From Neurospora crassa OR74A (Eukaryota; Ascomycota; Sordariomycetes; Sordariales; Sordariaceae), in assembly GCF_000182925.2 (NCBI RefSeq), contig NC_026502.1, positions 1,798,001 through 1,862,000 on the forward strand: a stretch of 64,000 nt of DNA, written 5' to 3'. Below, one piece after another: positions 1 through 13,164 of this stretch. A program made the position numbers and the translations under genes. Positions within the stretch are counted from its first letter, which is position 1, and the number at the start of each line of letters is the position of its first letter. The notes below the pieces were generated by a model, which had not been told where the DNA came from, did not search any database, and worked only from the letters and a program-made list of their open reading frames with translations.

Positions 1-3000
1 TTGCCAAGACCTGAGGAGACCTGCAGTACTTGGTGACTTTTTAGTGCAGCCAAGCAACGCCTGCAGGAAGATCCATGCAAAAGATCGCCGATGCAAAAAA
101 GTATCCTTTTTACTAATGAAACTAATTATTCTACATTGGCTTTGAAAAGTTAGGATAGAGGTATAAGATTTCATTGTCCAATGCAAATGCTACGAGATTT
201 GTGTCCGTTGTGTTGAGGTTTGGAAAAAAGTTGTGTTTTCGTTTTGTGCGCGAGGAGGGGAATGCTATTGGTTGATCCTGAAGTGCTACGAAAGTTGGCG
301 AAATTGAGGTATCGGCATGGGTGCAGAAGTAAAGGTGGATAAAATCCGGCTATCCTATTGGCTCCCCCCGGATCTTGGCAAAAATGATACATTTTCACCG
401 TTAAAGGGATGGAAGCGAGGATGGGCATAGCTCATCAGCTGGGTCGCATCGAACATGTCGGATGGTTGGCTCGGATGGTACCGCATCTTCTCATCCGATA
501 TAGTTTCACTCAACTAGGTATAGCGCCGGGTATATCTGGCTTCGACCAATCTGCTAGTGAGTTGATGCCAGTCTCAAAGCTACTTGGGAACGATCAGAAT
601 CAAAGGATTGGTCAAGTAAAACCATATCAAATGAGGAAGTGCGGCACTGTACTCAGTAAGGTGGGCAGAATAAGGCGATAACGTGAAAGGAAGCGTGAGT
701 GAGCTGGGTAGGGTACAAAATGTGAAATTTGACGAGCGACGTAGGCGGAGGGAGTGGGTAGATGTGGTAGATACTTATCATCTGTCTGTGCTGTCGTTTC
801 TTTTGTGTTAAATGGGCGGAATCAGATGAAATGAAGTGACGATGGTGGTGATGGGCAATATCGGCTCGGTACTGCATGTGGTATATATCCCTTAAGTGAC
901 ATATGATATGAATGAACCAGCAAGAAATAGACCCGACTGGTAGCGGTAGTGGTGATACTGATGGTGCCCGATGGTGTCCGCTGGATGCGAACCCGTTTTA
1001 TTAACTACCAACCATCCATCCATCCATCCATCCCGCTTGTGGTTGCCACGTCCACGCAGTTGAGAGCGAGGAGCATTTCGAAATGGAAGATCACGCATTG
1101 TGTCCCGAATGTGTGCGCGCGGCGCGTAAAGTGCGTGCGTCATGCCATGCTCGTACTGAATAGGCCCCGTTGCCAAACATGTGTCACCAAGTTTCATATC
1201 ACATGCATGGGAAATCGCATATGCGGGCGTCGGGTCCGCGGAATTGTGATGTGTCTTGGCTGTTCCTTCTCTTCCGATGGGCACTTTGTCGGTCCGTCTA
1301 GAACACAAGAGAGGAACCGGGTGGCGGTAGCCAGAGGTTCTGGCAGAAGGAGGCTGAGGCATCATCAATCATACCATGGGAGATGAATGGAAGGATGGAT
1401 GACCAGATCCAGGCACACTTCTGTCAAGTCGAGGGGTGGCAAAGGAGGACCGCCGCGAGGTTCTCTTCAGTGGTCCTATGGCGTGTAAACTGCTCTAATG
1501 TTGGAGAAGGATGCTGAGGGGACGGATATGTTCAAGTCAGATGGCAGACGCTTGTGTGCGGTGGAAGTAAAGGCGGTTGGATAAAGGATAAATTTGGTAT
1601 TGTGTGCTGTATCGCCAGTAAATTGTTGCGACCGGTATGTTGTTGCACGTTCATCTAGAGCGGTCGGGCGGCCTGTCGGGTAAGACGAGAGTAACAACAA
1701 TGATGACCCTTTGCAAATGGGTGCAGAAAGTGGCACACGCACCAATTATCGCCGGCCCTGTCCCGAAAGGGTCAGTCACTGGTTTAACGATGTGACTGAG
1801 CACAGGCCATCCATCTCCCGGAAATGGGAGGTTTCCGAGATGGAAGGATCAAGGGCTTTGTGGTTGTGGTGGGTGGAAGGTGGGGTGGCACAAGCCGGTC
1901 ACAAGTGGGACCAAAAGGAAGGAGAAGTGGATACAGATCCGCCGGGGAAAAGAAACAGGGTGGACACTCAGTTTTGGAAGGCGAGGAAGGTTTGGATGAA
2001 ATGGATGTCATGGATCAAAAACCCCTGACGTTGCTTCCGACCCACGAGCTATTTCAGGGCCAGGCACTCTTGGCGTTTAACCCTGAGGGAAGGTTGATAA
2101 ACTTGTCTTTCATAGGTTTGAATTCATTTCTTCTTCCCTCTCTCTCTCCAAAGAACGGCATTTTCGGCATATTAAGGTGAGAACGGGTGCGCAGGTAAGC
2201 CGGGTCAAGTGAATTGAGGGGCTAGAATCTGTCGGAGTTGAGACGGGAACGGGATCGCGAGGAGTCGGGCCCGGGGTGGGGTCTTGCTGCGGTACTTCCC
2301 GGTACGATTGTCGGAGTCTCTTACGTAAGATAAAGTGTGCAGACTGATGAATCGTGCGGCCGCCTGGGTCACGTGCAAGTCAAATCTGTCCATTGTAGTG
2401 TAACACCACAGACTGACAAGACAGGGAGGGGTTGCCGAGCACTCATTCCCGTCACTCCTTTGGTCAATTGATGATAGCCTCCTTCTTCAGTTACTTTTTG
2501 CTTCGGTTTGTTTGCGGACATGGTGACGCCTCAAGTGAGCGTTCCCTCGTTTCCATTCTACCGTCCGTGTCTTTCGGGCTTTTCTACTGCTCCTGAAGGA
2601 ACGGGGGTATATCTGCACGTGCCCGAGGGCGGCCGAGTTAGATGAGTGGGCTTCCCGGTCAGTGTTCCAGCTCCGCATTTTCATTAGCTACACAACGCTT
2701 GTCAGGATCGAGAATGGCGGGTTGCCGAGATTCCAGTGGACGGTGACGACGACCATATCGGCCACAGCCTCTCCTCCACCCTATTTTACCAGAGGCTCCA
2801 CCCACCAAAGAGGCTCAATCCTTCCACTCAAATTCCCCTCAACAAAATTCGGCAACCGCTGTGACGGGCCGGGCAGTTGGTGTGCTCGGGGCGCTACGAC
2901 CACCACGACGGGACCTGCAGACTCAAGTACCTGAATTGTCACCCCTTTCTGCGCCTCCAGTAGTGTACACTACATATCGCACACGGCACAACCTAAGCCC

Positions 3001-6000
3001 ACGAGTTCTGAGGCCCCGGGCCAGCCAACCTAGAGCCCGATGACGAAAGGCAAGTCTCAACAGGGTCGACAGAAACGCCTATGCATGCCTTGTTGTCATT
3101 GGCAAACGGCAAGGCGGACGACATGATATCTTCACCGAAAAAGGGGCCATCAACCACCTCACGAAAAGTAATGAGGCCCAATTCTATGCGTATTGTAACG
3201 CCCAAGTGCCCCGCCATGCTGACAGGCCAACGGCACCTTACCTTCTATAGGGCGTTTTCAGCGATAAAAGACCTGCCTCGAATCGCTAGAGGTAGTCGAA
3301 CAGCTCAGCATCGGCATCAACTGTAACTTCCAATGGGTTTCATTGCATTGGAGCCCAGGAATCAGCACGTGAATAACGCCCTATGTAACAGGACGGGACC
3401 ACCTTTCACACTTCTCCCCGAGTCGTCGCTACAATGCCAGGCACCAGCAAATCGTCTGAAATACAGATTCAGACCGAGGCAAAAATTCCATGCGCCACGT
3501 TTCTAGCCGGGCTGGCATGATCATGTTGTCCGGATTTTGAGCATGGAGATGGAAAAGGCATGATTGTGGCTTGAGCTATCAAAGCCTCTGGTGTTGCCCA
3601 TTGATTGACTGGCTTGGAATCCCACGGCGTGGCACAAATATTCCGAGCAGGTGGTTGGTCCAACGGCTTGGCTGCAAGGATTCATCACAGAGGAGGATCG
3701 ACGCTGAGCAATCAAAAGAGATCAAATCGTTCGGCGCAAAACGCGGTCGTCGCAGATACACCGAGCCAAGCCATCTTTCCCTATCAAGCCCTGTGTAACC
3801 AGAGCACCCCAGGTTCGCTCGAGGCAGGAAACGAACCCCTTGCTGACACCCTTCCTCAGCAGCGTCATGGGTTCAGCAGCCTGTCGAACAGCCAACCGAC
3901 AAGTGCCAACGGGGACCAATCCCCCTTTTCGGATTAGCAGCTTCATGAGTTAGCCCCCTGCCTTACCGGACCGTTGCACAGGAGATGGCTCGTTACACAA
4001 ACGTTCGGTTATCAAGCTCTCGAAGGCTTGGGAAGGTCGTGATATCCCCAGTCCTTGAACCCTAACCCTAGACTTGGATAAATTAACTTGCCCTACCCAT
4101 GTCTGCAACATACCAAGTCGCTTCAGAGGCGCCAGCAAATCTTAGTTGTTGAAATCGATGAGGATATCAGGCAGCTTGGATTCGAGGCAGGAAAGGATCT
4201 CGTAAGGCTCGAGATTTCCTAATGAAGCTGGCCGAAATCACCAAACGGGTCCTCGTGGAACAGGCAAGGTGACGCGAATCACTGATGCGCCCAGTGGCGT
4301 CTGTTGTACACTTGGGAGGAACGCGGCCTCCCGAGCCAGAAAAGATGAAAGATGTTTGGTGTAGGTATAACGAGACTTCATGGGTCATGTGTCTGTCATT
4401 CAGGGCCGCTCGCTGTTCACGAAATTCGTGCATCCCGGCGGCAGATGTCTTGCTTTAATGTGGGTGTGTCATCCTACGTTCCAGCTCGTGTTCCTCTCCG
4501 TTCTTTATATTAGCCCTGTGTGGTCTGCTCTGACTCTCTTACGAAGCCACTTACTGCTTTCTTTTCTTAATATTAAATCATGACCTCGACCAGGTCCCCT
4601 TCCGCTTACATCGCAACACATACTCCTCATGATGTCTAGAATCGCTCGATACATAACACATCAAGGGGTAGAACGGGAATACAGAACCTGAACCTGTGCA
4701 TCTACCGAATATGCATGCAAATCCTAAGCGGACTGCGCGAGGCGTTGAAACAGGTCATGTTGTACTTCTCACATTCCCTCCTACGGTACTACCTTGCTGC
4801 GTTGCTGAGGTCCCGAGGTTTTACGAACCGGGGAGGGAGCGGTTTGACCAAAGATGTAGTACATGTATCAGTTGTCATCCCTCTTTTCTTTCCTTTACCC
4901 CTTTTTCCCCTCTCCTGACAACACGATGCTTCTCTTAGCTGCAGACGCCTGCCATGCAGGAAGCCGAAGCTAAACCGGACATGCATCTCCTTCAAGAGCA
5001 CAGACTCTTCATTGCTGTTGGCTTCGTGTCTGATTTATTCTGTCTCTCCCGTCCGTCTGTTCGTCTCTCTGTCTGTTTGTCTGTCTGTTGTTCCGTTCTG
5101 CTGGTCTCGTCTGCCGACTGTCTGGCGGTTTTGTGCTACCATGTCACTACCTACTTATCATTGTCATGATGGATGAGTAGACCAGACGGGGCCATGGATC
5201 GGGTGTATGATGTGGAATGGATGCGGCGGGTTCTTGAAGGGATGACGAGTGACGGAAATCGGTGGCATCTGACGACGTTACAGCACTCGAGTTACCTGCA
5301 TACGTACGTCTTTGATGCGCGGTGTGGGAGGATATTGCTTGCTACTACCTGCTACCCATCAAGCCACAGTCTGGATGGGGTTTCCCGTTCAAGGACAAAC
5401 GCTACACACACACTGGGCAAGTAGCTTAGGGAAGGCGCCGCGCAACTTTTATGCGTGCGTTCCCTCTTTGGCTGGTCGGGTAGCCACAAGAACGCCTCAT
5501 CCCACCTTCTTTCGTGATGATACAAGTGTCAATTTGTAGCAAGTTTGGGGCTTGATTTGAGGCGGCTCACTGACTCCTGACGTAAAGCTGGCAAATAACG
5601 AACCCTTACCTCTCGTCCCTTTGACATTCGCCTCGCATACCACAGTACATATATCTCAGTGATATTGAAGAGGCAACAACGCCCACTTGGAGTAACAAGT
5701 CAAAAGCCACGAGGTGTTGGACCCGGTGCCCGACTTGGTAGGGAATGTGCACTACTTCCCTTGTGCGGGCACAACGGATCACTGAGTAAGTCTTTCGTGT
5801 CTCAGTAATGTGTTCCCCGTTCTTCCTTCAAGGAGATTATTATGGCTGGAAAAAAAACCGCATTTCGGATTGATTGCGGGTTCAGCCCGTGTGCTGCTGG
5901 GTTTGGAACGAGAGAGGCTGAGACTTGATCTGTCTGAGGGCAAGACTTGGCCATCTATCGTTCAAAGAGGTCTTAGGGGACTTACTGACTGACCTTTAAC

Positions 6001-6100
6001 AGTGTGACTCGATCCAATCTTTGCGAGATGAAGTATTGTGGAACAGAAGCTATCTTGGTTCAAGCGGTTTTCGATCACTGATTGACGTCAATCTGAGGTC
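1..6100. other. Long gap without a supported gene
   Basis: No reading frame here has both protein-like composition and plausible splice signals. Frames open for 60-160 codons exist on both strands but are low-complexity or mirror each other, as expected in GC-balanced fungal intergenic DNA. A CATC microsatellite lies near 1011-1032 and two telomere-like CCCTAA units near 4060-4072. Untranslated or noncoding transcripts could start here, but nothing in the sequence proves it. Confidence 0.5.
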
Positions 6101-6129
6101 GTAGTCATTGACTTGGTTTCCGAGTTGGG

Positions 6130-6735
6130 CGGGCTATAATCAGCAGAAGACGATAGTGCCTCTTGCTAACCTGGATACCGGAGGTTATTCCACAAGAACC
6201 TTGAGAACGTTGCTGGTACGTATGAGTCCAATTCTCTTCAACATCCAGGTACGCCTCCCCTGAACTTTCATGTTGGTTCCCATCATTACCGTCAGCCTCA
6301 TTTTTATTATCCTTTTCGAAGTAACTCGTGATATGCCATCTTGACCACCGCCTTTATCGTCCCCTTCTTTGACTCTCGCTTGATCCATGTTCCATGATAC
6401 TCTTGAAGAGGATAACAATTGCCTTCCTTTCCCTTTAGCCCTCATATGTCACATCCTCCTTCCCCCCCTCATCGTCTTCAACATCGCCATGAAGTCTTCG
6501 TCGCTGAACTCTTCTTTCATTTCGCTTTCGTTGCCAGCATAGTCGACAATATCACTGTCATCGGTGTTACCAACGTCAGCATCCTCTCCTTCCTCTTCAA
6601 CGTCATCCACCCCATCTTCATCTTGGGTATCGTAAAAATCAGTGCCACCTCGTTGCTCTCCTTCATCAACGACATCACTGGTCACATATCTGTCGTCGAC
6701 TTGCAGTCCCGCCATCATGTGTTCTTTCACTTTCC
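6130..6735 (-). pseudogene. Possible decayed gene for an acidic protein
   Basis: On the minus strand a 93-codon frame (6730-6449) encodes a strongly acidic stretch rich in Asp, Glu and Gly, ending in a stop. Protein-like sequence then continues in other frames: about 6330-6130 reads as a hydrophilic segment with runs such as EAYLDVEENW, and another frame across 6430-6310 is also open and protein-like. No single frame or obvious set of introns joins these pieces. This pattern suits a gene broken by several frameshifts, but chance open frames in a low-complexity region would look similar. No family recognised. Confidence 0.28.
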
Positions 6736-6899
6736 CACTCTTCCTCCTCCTCTACCCAACCATTCCCAAACTCTTTCACATACTCACTTGAACTGACTGA
6801 CATAGGTGGTTCTTTCCATCATCATTCGTTCCCGTTTCCCCCCCCCTCCCATCTGTTCCTCTTCTTTCTCTTTCTCTTCGTCATCCTCAACGTTGCTTC

Positions 6900-7500
6900 A
6901 TTTCATCCAGGAATCATGTTTAGGTATTGATCAAACGGAGCTGGCTAGTCTTCATACTAATTTAGACAACCGCATTCTCATTAACCACGCACCTGTTGCT
7001 AGGAAGCTATTCTGGTTAAAAGGAAGAGAATAGGGAAATGATGTGTGACGCTATCAAGACACCAGCTGCTACTTCGCCAAGCTAGGACACCCACATCGGT
7101 CCCAGTTACTGCCGCTGCCATCTCTGTCCTCGTCTTGCTACCGGCGTCGAGCCCGGGGCCGCTGTCGCTCTCGCTGAGGATTGGAACAGGATGATGGCGG
7201 TAATGGCATAGAAGGCGAAGAGAGTGGATGATGATTGCGATGGGTTGGCGCCTGATGATGGTGATGGTATGTCCGAGGATGATGAGAACATACCTACATG
7301 AACAGAGGAGATACTAGAAGAACTTTTTGGAGGGGAAGCAAGAGAGAAAGAGGATTGCACAAATGAGGAAAACGGTTCGCCGCAGCCTTCAGAGTTGGCT
7401 AATGGTCGTGAGACTAAACCAAAACTGAACATGAGACAAAGTCGATACAGGTGCCAACGCAGTTTAGCTGGAATGAAAACCTTGGTCGTGACATGACACA
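6900..7500 (+). pseudogene. Possible decayed gene, plus strand, facing the acidic relic
   Basis: Three plus-strand segments look coding but sit in different frames. Around 6920-7033 a frame ends in a stop. Around 7086-7300 one frame has a CxCxxC cluster and an acidic Asp-rich tail and is interrupted by one TAG. Around 7300-7497 a further frame of about 65 codons ends in TGA. An intact gene would need several introns with poor splice sites, so a degraded gene is the simpler reading. The opposite frame at 7501-7106 is Ser-rich and looks like a shadow. No homologous family recognised. Confidence 0.25.
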
Positions 7501-7509
7501 ATTATGGAC

Positions 7510-8640
7510 TAATTAGAAAGATTGTATCTGGGATGATTTTGGGCAGAAAAGGTCCATTCTTTCAAGTAGACGGTACTCCAGAGACGAATGTACGCATGAT
7601 GCAATCTTTTATAAAAGTTTTGCAATTCACGTTTTGTTGATTCAATTTCACAGCTACATCAGTTTGTATCAAGGTATCAGAAAACTGGGATGGCTGGCAG
7701 GACTTCGCGTACCCTTCCCATCGACTTTGCGCACTTCTGCTACGAAAAAACTTGTGCAATTCAACAAGTTCAACAGTTGTAAAGGAAACCAAATAAGAAT
7801 TTCTTTTTTTTTTCCTCAAAGTTTGAGCTTTCATTCAACCTACTTCTTGCTCAAGAAAAAGGTAATGACATGGCTGAAAGGGGGTGTTTTGAGAGAAAGG
7901 GGACGAAATAGACAACGTCCAAGTTTCAACGTGATCCCAGAAAAGAGATCACCTCGAAATTGAGCCACAAGTAGCAATCATGGCAGGATGAACAAGTGAA
8001 TGAGAAACTCAGAACATGATTGTTTGTGTACGAGAATGTATGCGCAAAGTCAAAGTCGGGTGGGGCGTATTCTGTCCTTCGTGTTCTCAGCGTGCTGATG
8101 ATAAACTTGGACAATATTTCCAACACATCTGGCAACTAATGGCATGCAAGCCACCAGTCCTTTGCGATCGAGTTTTCATGAATCACAACATAACTCACAA
8201 AAGATTCTTGGTAATTCTGGCTCTCTTCGAGCAGTTGCTATTTTCTGTTCTCTGATTATGCTTATGCTGTACGTGACAGGCGTCAGTTGGAGGTTTCCAC
8301 TTCTCAGATCTACTGGGTGGGACGCACACCCACAACCTTGAGTCTTGATATTTCACTTCCTCTTCTCTTGGTTCTGTTCCTCCCACTTCTCGTACTGCTG
8401 CCCCTCCTCCTCTGACTCCTTCTGCTGGTAGTACTTCCTTCCTAGGTGGCTTCGTTCTTCATGACATATCGCCAAAGGTATGGTGGCATGCGTCCGCCAT
8501 CTCTTCGAGAATAATTCAGATCGGGTATCAATGCAGTCTCGGTCATTCTAGTCCCGCACGTTCTCACAATTGATTATCGCATAAATCGTAGGCCACGCTG
8601 TTCCATGACAGGATCTCCTCGTTGAACTTTTCCCCCGCCC
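7510..8640. other. Gap without a supported gene
   Basis: Only short frames and A/T-rich stretches, including a T run at 7802-7813, are visible. Part of it is probably downstream flank of the TMEM115-like gene that ends at 8713. Confidence 0.4.
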
Positions 8641-8712
8641 CGATATTAAATGCGTCTGATCAAGCTGACCGTTGCAGTAGTTTTTTTTTTCTTTCGCGTT
8701 TCTTATTCATAT

Positions 8713-9908
8713 TTAAGCGCTGCTTCTGCTGCCGTCATTATCGGAGCTGGCGCCCGCCTCGCCCGTCTGCGCCGTCATCGTCTTTTGCGTATTCGCCTGC
8801 GGTTGTGTCTGAACGGTTGGGCCGGTAGCCGATGGAGCGGGGGGCTGAACAGCGGGCGGGGCTGGGTTACTCGAAGCGCGAGCGGCGGCGCCGGCGGTGG
8901 CAGCATGCAGACGTTGGTCGAGAGCTTTAAGAGCCAGCGCCCTCCTACGCTCAGCCTCGGCTCTTGCGCTGCCGGGCACGCCGCGTTGGTGGCTGTGGTG
9001 CGAGAAGGCATTGTCGCCCCGGGCGGCTGAGATGTGATCTTGCGTAAAAGGCGTGCAGACGCGCATGGCGACCAGCATGTTGAAGACGTTCTCGGAGATG
9101 CCCGCAACGACGGGCCGGACGGGACCGGGGAAGAACTCGGCAAAGGCAAAGGTTTCGCTGGCGTCACCGCGGAGGGAGCTCGTCTGGGACTGGTCGAGGT
9201 CGGGAAAGACGGCCTTGTAGAAACGGAGGTAGGTCCAGCTTGTGATGAAGCCGTAAACGGCGAGTAGGAAAGATACGCTCGTGAGCATGGGGGTAAGGCA
9301 CAGGGCCGTCACGACGCCAATGTAGAGAAGCGGGAAACGGGGCACGCGGAGCGAGAGGATGCCGCGGAAGAGGGTGACGGTGTGGGCGGGGACGAGCTGG
9401 CTGAAAGCGACGAGGAAGGAGATCTGGAGGGAGATGGTGCCGGCGATGGTCATGAGTCTGTAAACAGCAAAGGGTTAGCCAGCCATAGTAAAGCAGCAAT
9501 GCGTCTTAGCTGGTTTGGATTGTGTACGTACGTCCATCGCTCGTTCCTGGTAAAGGTGAAGAAGAAGATCAAGGTGGCAAAGCAGAGAGCGTTCGGGATC
9601 AGGGAGGTGACGAGCAGGAATTTGGCGAGCTCGCGCGAGGACCAGGCGCGCTCAAGGTAACGACCGCCATGGTAGAGGGTCAGGGCTGCGATACTGAAGG
9701 TGAAGATGTTGCTCTCGACGAGGGTGGTTGTCACAAAGGTCCACGGGTAGACGAGCGATAGTTGAGGAATCAGGTTGAGATATGGGATGACAATCTCGGA
9801 GTGCGCCGTCCACTGGCGGTATCGGATGGCAGCGCTGAGGACGGACTGGAGGCCGAGGGCGAGGAGGCTGATGCGCGTCACGGGCGGGAGGTTTATTCGT
9901 GGCGGCAT
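8713..9908 (-). CDS. TMEM115/DUF1751 rhomboid-like Golgi membrane protein
   Basis: Two exons, 9908-9532 and 9457-8713, joined by a 74-nt intron (donor GTACGT, acceptor ACAG), give a 373-residue protein starting at the first ATG. The N-terminal two thirds is hydrophobic with several membrane segments and motifs of the eukaryotic DUF1751/TMEM115 family, including YPWTFVTT and, farther on, LYHGGRYLERAWSS. The C-terminal third is hydrophilic, rich in Ala, Pro and Gln, and probably cytosolic. TMEM115 is related to rhomboid proteases but lacks the catalytic Ser-His pair; in animals it sits in the Golgi and influences retrograde traffic. The fungal role is inferred only. A TAG trinucleotide repeat lies about 60 bp upstream of the start. 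Confidence 0.85.
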
Positions 9909-9963
9909 TGCGGTGATTATGTTTAGTACCTATGTATGTTATGGCTTGGGTATCGTCTATGAA

Positions 9964-9970
<7 letters not shown>

Positions 9971-10006
<36 letters not shown>
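9971..10006. repeat. (TAG)12 microsatellite
   Basis: Twelve uninterrupted TAG units lie 63 bp upstream of the TMEM115-like start codon, so within its likely promoter or 5' UTR. Length variation here could affect expression, but that is only a possibility. Confidence 0.95.
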
Positions 10007-10011
<5 letters not shown>

Positions 10012-11643
10012 TGAAATAAGATATCGTCGCAATCAGAGCATGATCGTCGAGTTCGCGACATCGAGGGGTCGTCCGTCACCTGTCGCTTGTCAGAGAAGCT
10101 GTCAAGCTGCAGGCCGTCGCGCCCTGGCGGGTCCGTGTGTGTTCGTAGCGTAGCTGGTCACGGAATGTCCCGTGGCCTGGCCGGCAAGGTTCTAGAGCCG
10201 AACTGCAGTTGTTGCCTCAGGCGTCAAGCAACGGGCGGCCCGCCGATCATGTGTCACTGGAGAATTGGATCGTGCCCCACTTAACGGTATGGAGATTGCC
10301 CAATGCCCTGCCATGCCATCATGGTGCTCCATCCTGCAGCCGGTACGTAGTGTACCTGCCTTTGACAAAGAACCTTGAATCCAGCACCATGTAACAGCAT
10401 CCGTCACAGCTCAGCAGCAGTCAGACCGAGGGGGAGGACAAAGAACATGAACCGATCCGGATAGGGCCACTGGATGAGTGTGTCAACTTGACTTTTCAGT
10501 TCGATTTCTAACCCCCCCTCCCCCTTCTCTTGGACTCCAGTGCTCGGGAGAGCCTGGGACTATCGTATCGTTAACCGACGTACCAAGAATGCAAGGGGGT
10601 CTGTTCCGTTCAACTTGTTCTACATACGACAAAGCAGAAGACAACAGTAGCGACACACAAAGTTCCAGCAGGAGCTTACACACTTCTCGCTTAATCCAAC
10701 TGTGTGGCTTGGACGGAGTTTGGGTTGATGATGGAATCGCACTCCCACAGAGGTGGTCCCACAAATAAATAAACCTTTCACGTACACTACCTACATACGT
10801 AGTACGTTTGCCCCGAATTTGGTCAAGTCGGCAGAGAGACAACTGAAAGAAGACAGACAGCGATCATGTCCTAGAAAAAACACATGTACTGCAGAGATGA
10901 AACTTATCATCAGCGAGCCGTTAAGCGGTCGTTGCCCCGACGATTTAATTCAGGCGTTGCATTCGACGTCTCCGCACAAAACACGCGTGCCACAGAGTGC
11001 GCTCGCTTCTTCGGACTTGAGGGGGGAAAAAGAGGGTCGCAGTCTCGATACCGGCAGTGCCCATCCCAAAAAGGTGTGGGGGCAGCGCGGGACGCTTGTA
11101 CTTGTACCCCTGAAACGAACCATCGGGCTGTTTGTGATGAAAAAGGCACGTCAAAACCAACTCCAGCCAATCGTTGCGGCAGCTGGTCGAGATCGAAGAC
11201 CCCCGGGCCTTGGTCCCTTGGCACCCTTGCCCAGTAGCGACCCTTTCCAGTGGCCGTGCTGATTGGCTGCCCATTCGATGGATGGCAATTGGCGAGACAC
11301 GGAGAGAGGAGGACAGCCTAGAGGTAGAAATGGAACGCCAGGGCTTTTTTTCCCCCGGGAGCAGGTCTGCAACACACGACGCTGCAACAGAATCGAAGCC
11401 AGTTAGTTCTACTTGTCCGGATTTCAGGCGGGCCAAACACAGCAGCCCATGTACAAAACGAGGTGGATGGAGAGCTTGGTGAGTAGATTTGCGTGCTCTG
11501 GAAAGGGCCGGGAGGGGGGCTAGATTGGGTCTGTCGCATGCACGAGATCATCGTCACTGGCTGATTGATGGTTGGTTACACGTTGGGCCAATGTGAGAAA
11601 GGGATCGTCACCTCGCGAACAGGAGCCTTGGGAGCCGGGAATT

Positions 11644-11668
11644 TAGTGTAGTGTAGTGTAGTGTAGTG
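11644..11668. repeat. TAGTG pentanucleotide minisatellite, 5 copies
   Basis: Five perfect tandem copies of TAGTG are directly visible in the gap upstream of the TBL1-like gene. Confidence 0.9.
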
Positions 11669-12533
11669 TAAAGCGAGGCAATGGCACTGTCGTCTGCGAA
11701 CCATGATAAATATTGTCAAAACGACCTCCAAGTTTCATGAGTCGAGCCTTTGCAGTTCGTACAGTAACGGCGCACATGTGCAATGTGCAATAGTTTAAAC
11801 GCAGGTCAAAGGCAGAAGGGCGACTTGCATCCCACTTCCTACCCTTCCCTCAATGCTGCGGAACAAACGACACACGGCACAATCGCCCTGCCCGGGACTG
11901 AATCCTGACCCATCATATCCCGGCCAACCTAATGTTCGACTGGCCCGGGCATCCAGAACCCCAAAAGATGGATCGTCATATGCGATGGAACGCGAAACAA
12001 CTGCCATCCGATTCCTTTGACTGATCGGATGAAAGACTCGTCAGCAATGGAATAACAGATGAAAGAAGCAACTGAAACATGACATGAAGTTGTCGTTAAG
12101 CGCATTGATCACATCGCTAACAGTCGGATACCGAACCTTCTCATCCCGCGATACATATGCCGTTACATGATGGACAGCAGTACATGTTGGTGTGTCCAAG
12201 AGCGAGGTGAGGCGACATCAGCAATATGAAGGAAGGGGGGTTCTCCAGATGGGCTGGATGACCCCTGTTCCTCATCGAAGTCCCCCTCTCCTGTCGGTCT
12301 TGGATACCTAGTGTGAATGCTTGCGCTGCCATGAATGACGTGGATTCGCTGCCAATGCTGTCTCCTCTCATGATTTGTTAACACGCTGAAATCGTCGATT
12401 GCAAGTGTCGAAATTGAAACTGTCTGTCAGTCTGCTGTCTTGGGCGAGCGGGCGTGGCACTTTGCAGTTCCATTTTCTCCATATCCCAAAAAGGACTAGC
12501 GCGCGGCCTGCATCTTAGCACTCGCCTAAACGC

Positions 12534-12534
<1 letters not shown>

Positions 12535-12566
<32 letters not shown>
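12535..12566. repeat. (CAG)10 microsatellite
   Basis: About ten CAG units, roughly 600 bp upstream of the TBL1-like start codon. The frame through it is poly-Gln on one strand and poly-Leu on the other, which explains long spurious ORFs here. Confidence 0.9.
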
Positions 12567-12569
<3 letters not shown>

Positions 12570-13164
12570 CCCAGGACCGCCAGGGCAGGGCAACGACCGG
12601 ACCGGGGGGCAAGGCCTTCGTGGACGGGAGGTACCTTCCTTGTCCTCCATTTCGATGCAGCATCTGAGCAGCCGGGCAAGAACCGAAGCAGGACGGGAGC
12701 TCGCCCACCTGCCCACCCAGTGCACCCACGGCGGCACCCACGGCGGCACCCACTCCCACCTGTCCACTGCCTGGCCCTGCGCTGCGGTGGAACACCTCGA
12801 AATCCGCACTGCCCGGGGCCCTCCCGTTACCCACCGTTCCAGTCCCAGAGGCCAAAGCCAAATCCAGCCAAATCTACCACAAATCTAACCCCCATCCCAT
12901 CCTGCCGTTCGCCCTCCGCAACCAACCCTCAGCGTCGCCGTTCCAAGCGTAAACAATACCATACGACGGAGCTACAGATTCGGCATTCTTGAAAGCGCGC
13001 TACAGTACCTGATACCCATTTGCCGCGCCGGGTCGTCGATACGATCCCGTCTCCCTGGACCGCGTCGACCAGTACATATTTGTCGCCTTCGACCCGTTTT
13101 TACAACCACTGTCCAATCGCTCGCCGCCCCAGCAATCTGCCCGTGACTGACGACGACGGCGACG

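Larger units (their letters stand above)
10030..13164. other. 3.1-kb gap between divergent genes
   Basis: This stretch separates the divergently transcribed TMEM115-like and TBL1-like genes and must contain both promoters. Overlapping frames of 100-169 codons on both strands at 10.5-11.4 kb are mirror shadows without family features. It contains a five-copy TAGTG minisatellite and a CAG repeat. Nothing else can be assigned. Confidence 0.5.

Noticed and set aside
892-1386. Opposed ORFs of 145 and 158 codons
   Set aside because: Both contain a CATC/GATG microsatellite translation and lack any recognisable motif.
4056-4074. Telomere-like CCCTAACCCTA
   Set aside because: Only two units; far too short for an interstitial telomere tract to be meaningful.
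10483-11436. Overlapping ORFs of 119-169 codons on both strands
   Set aside because: They are mirror images with low-quality composition, and several lack an ATG start.
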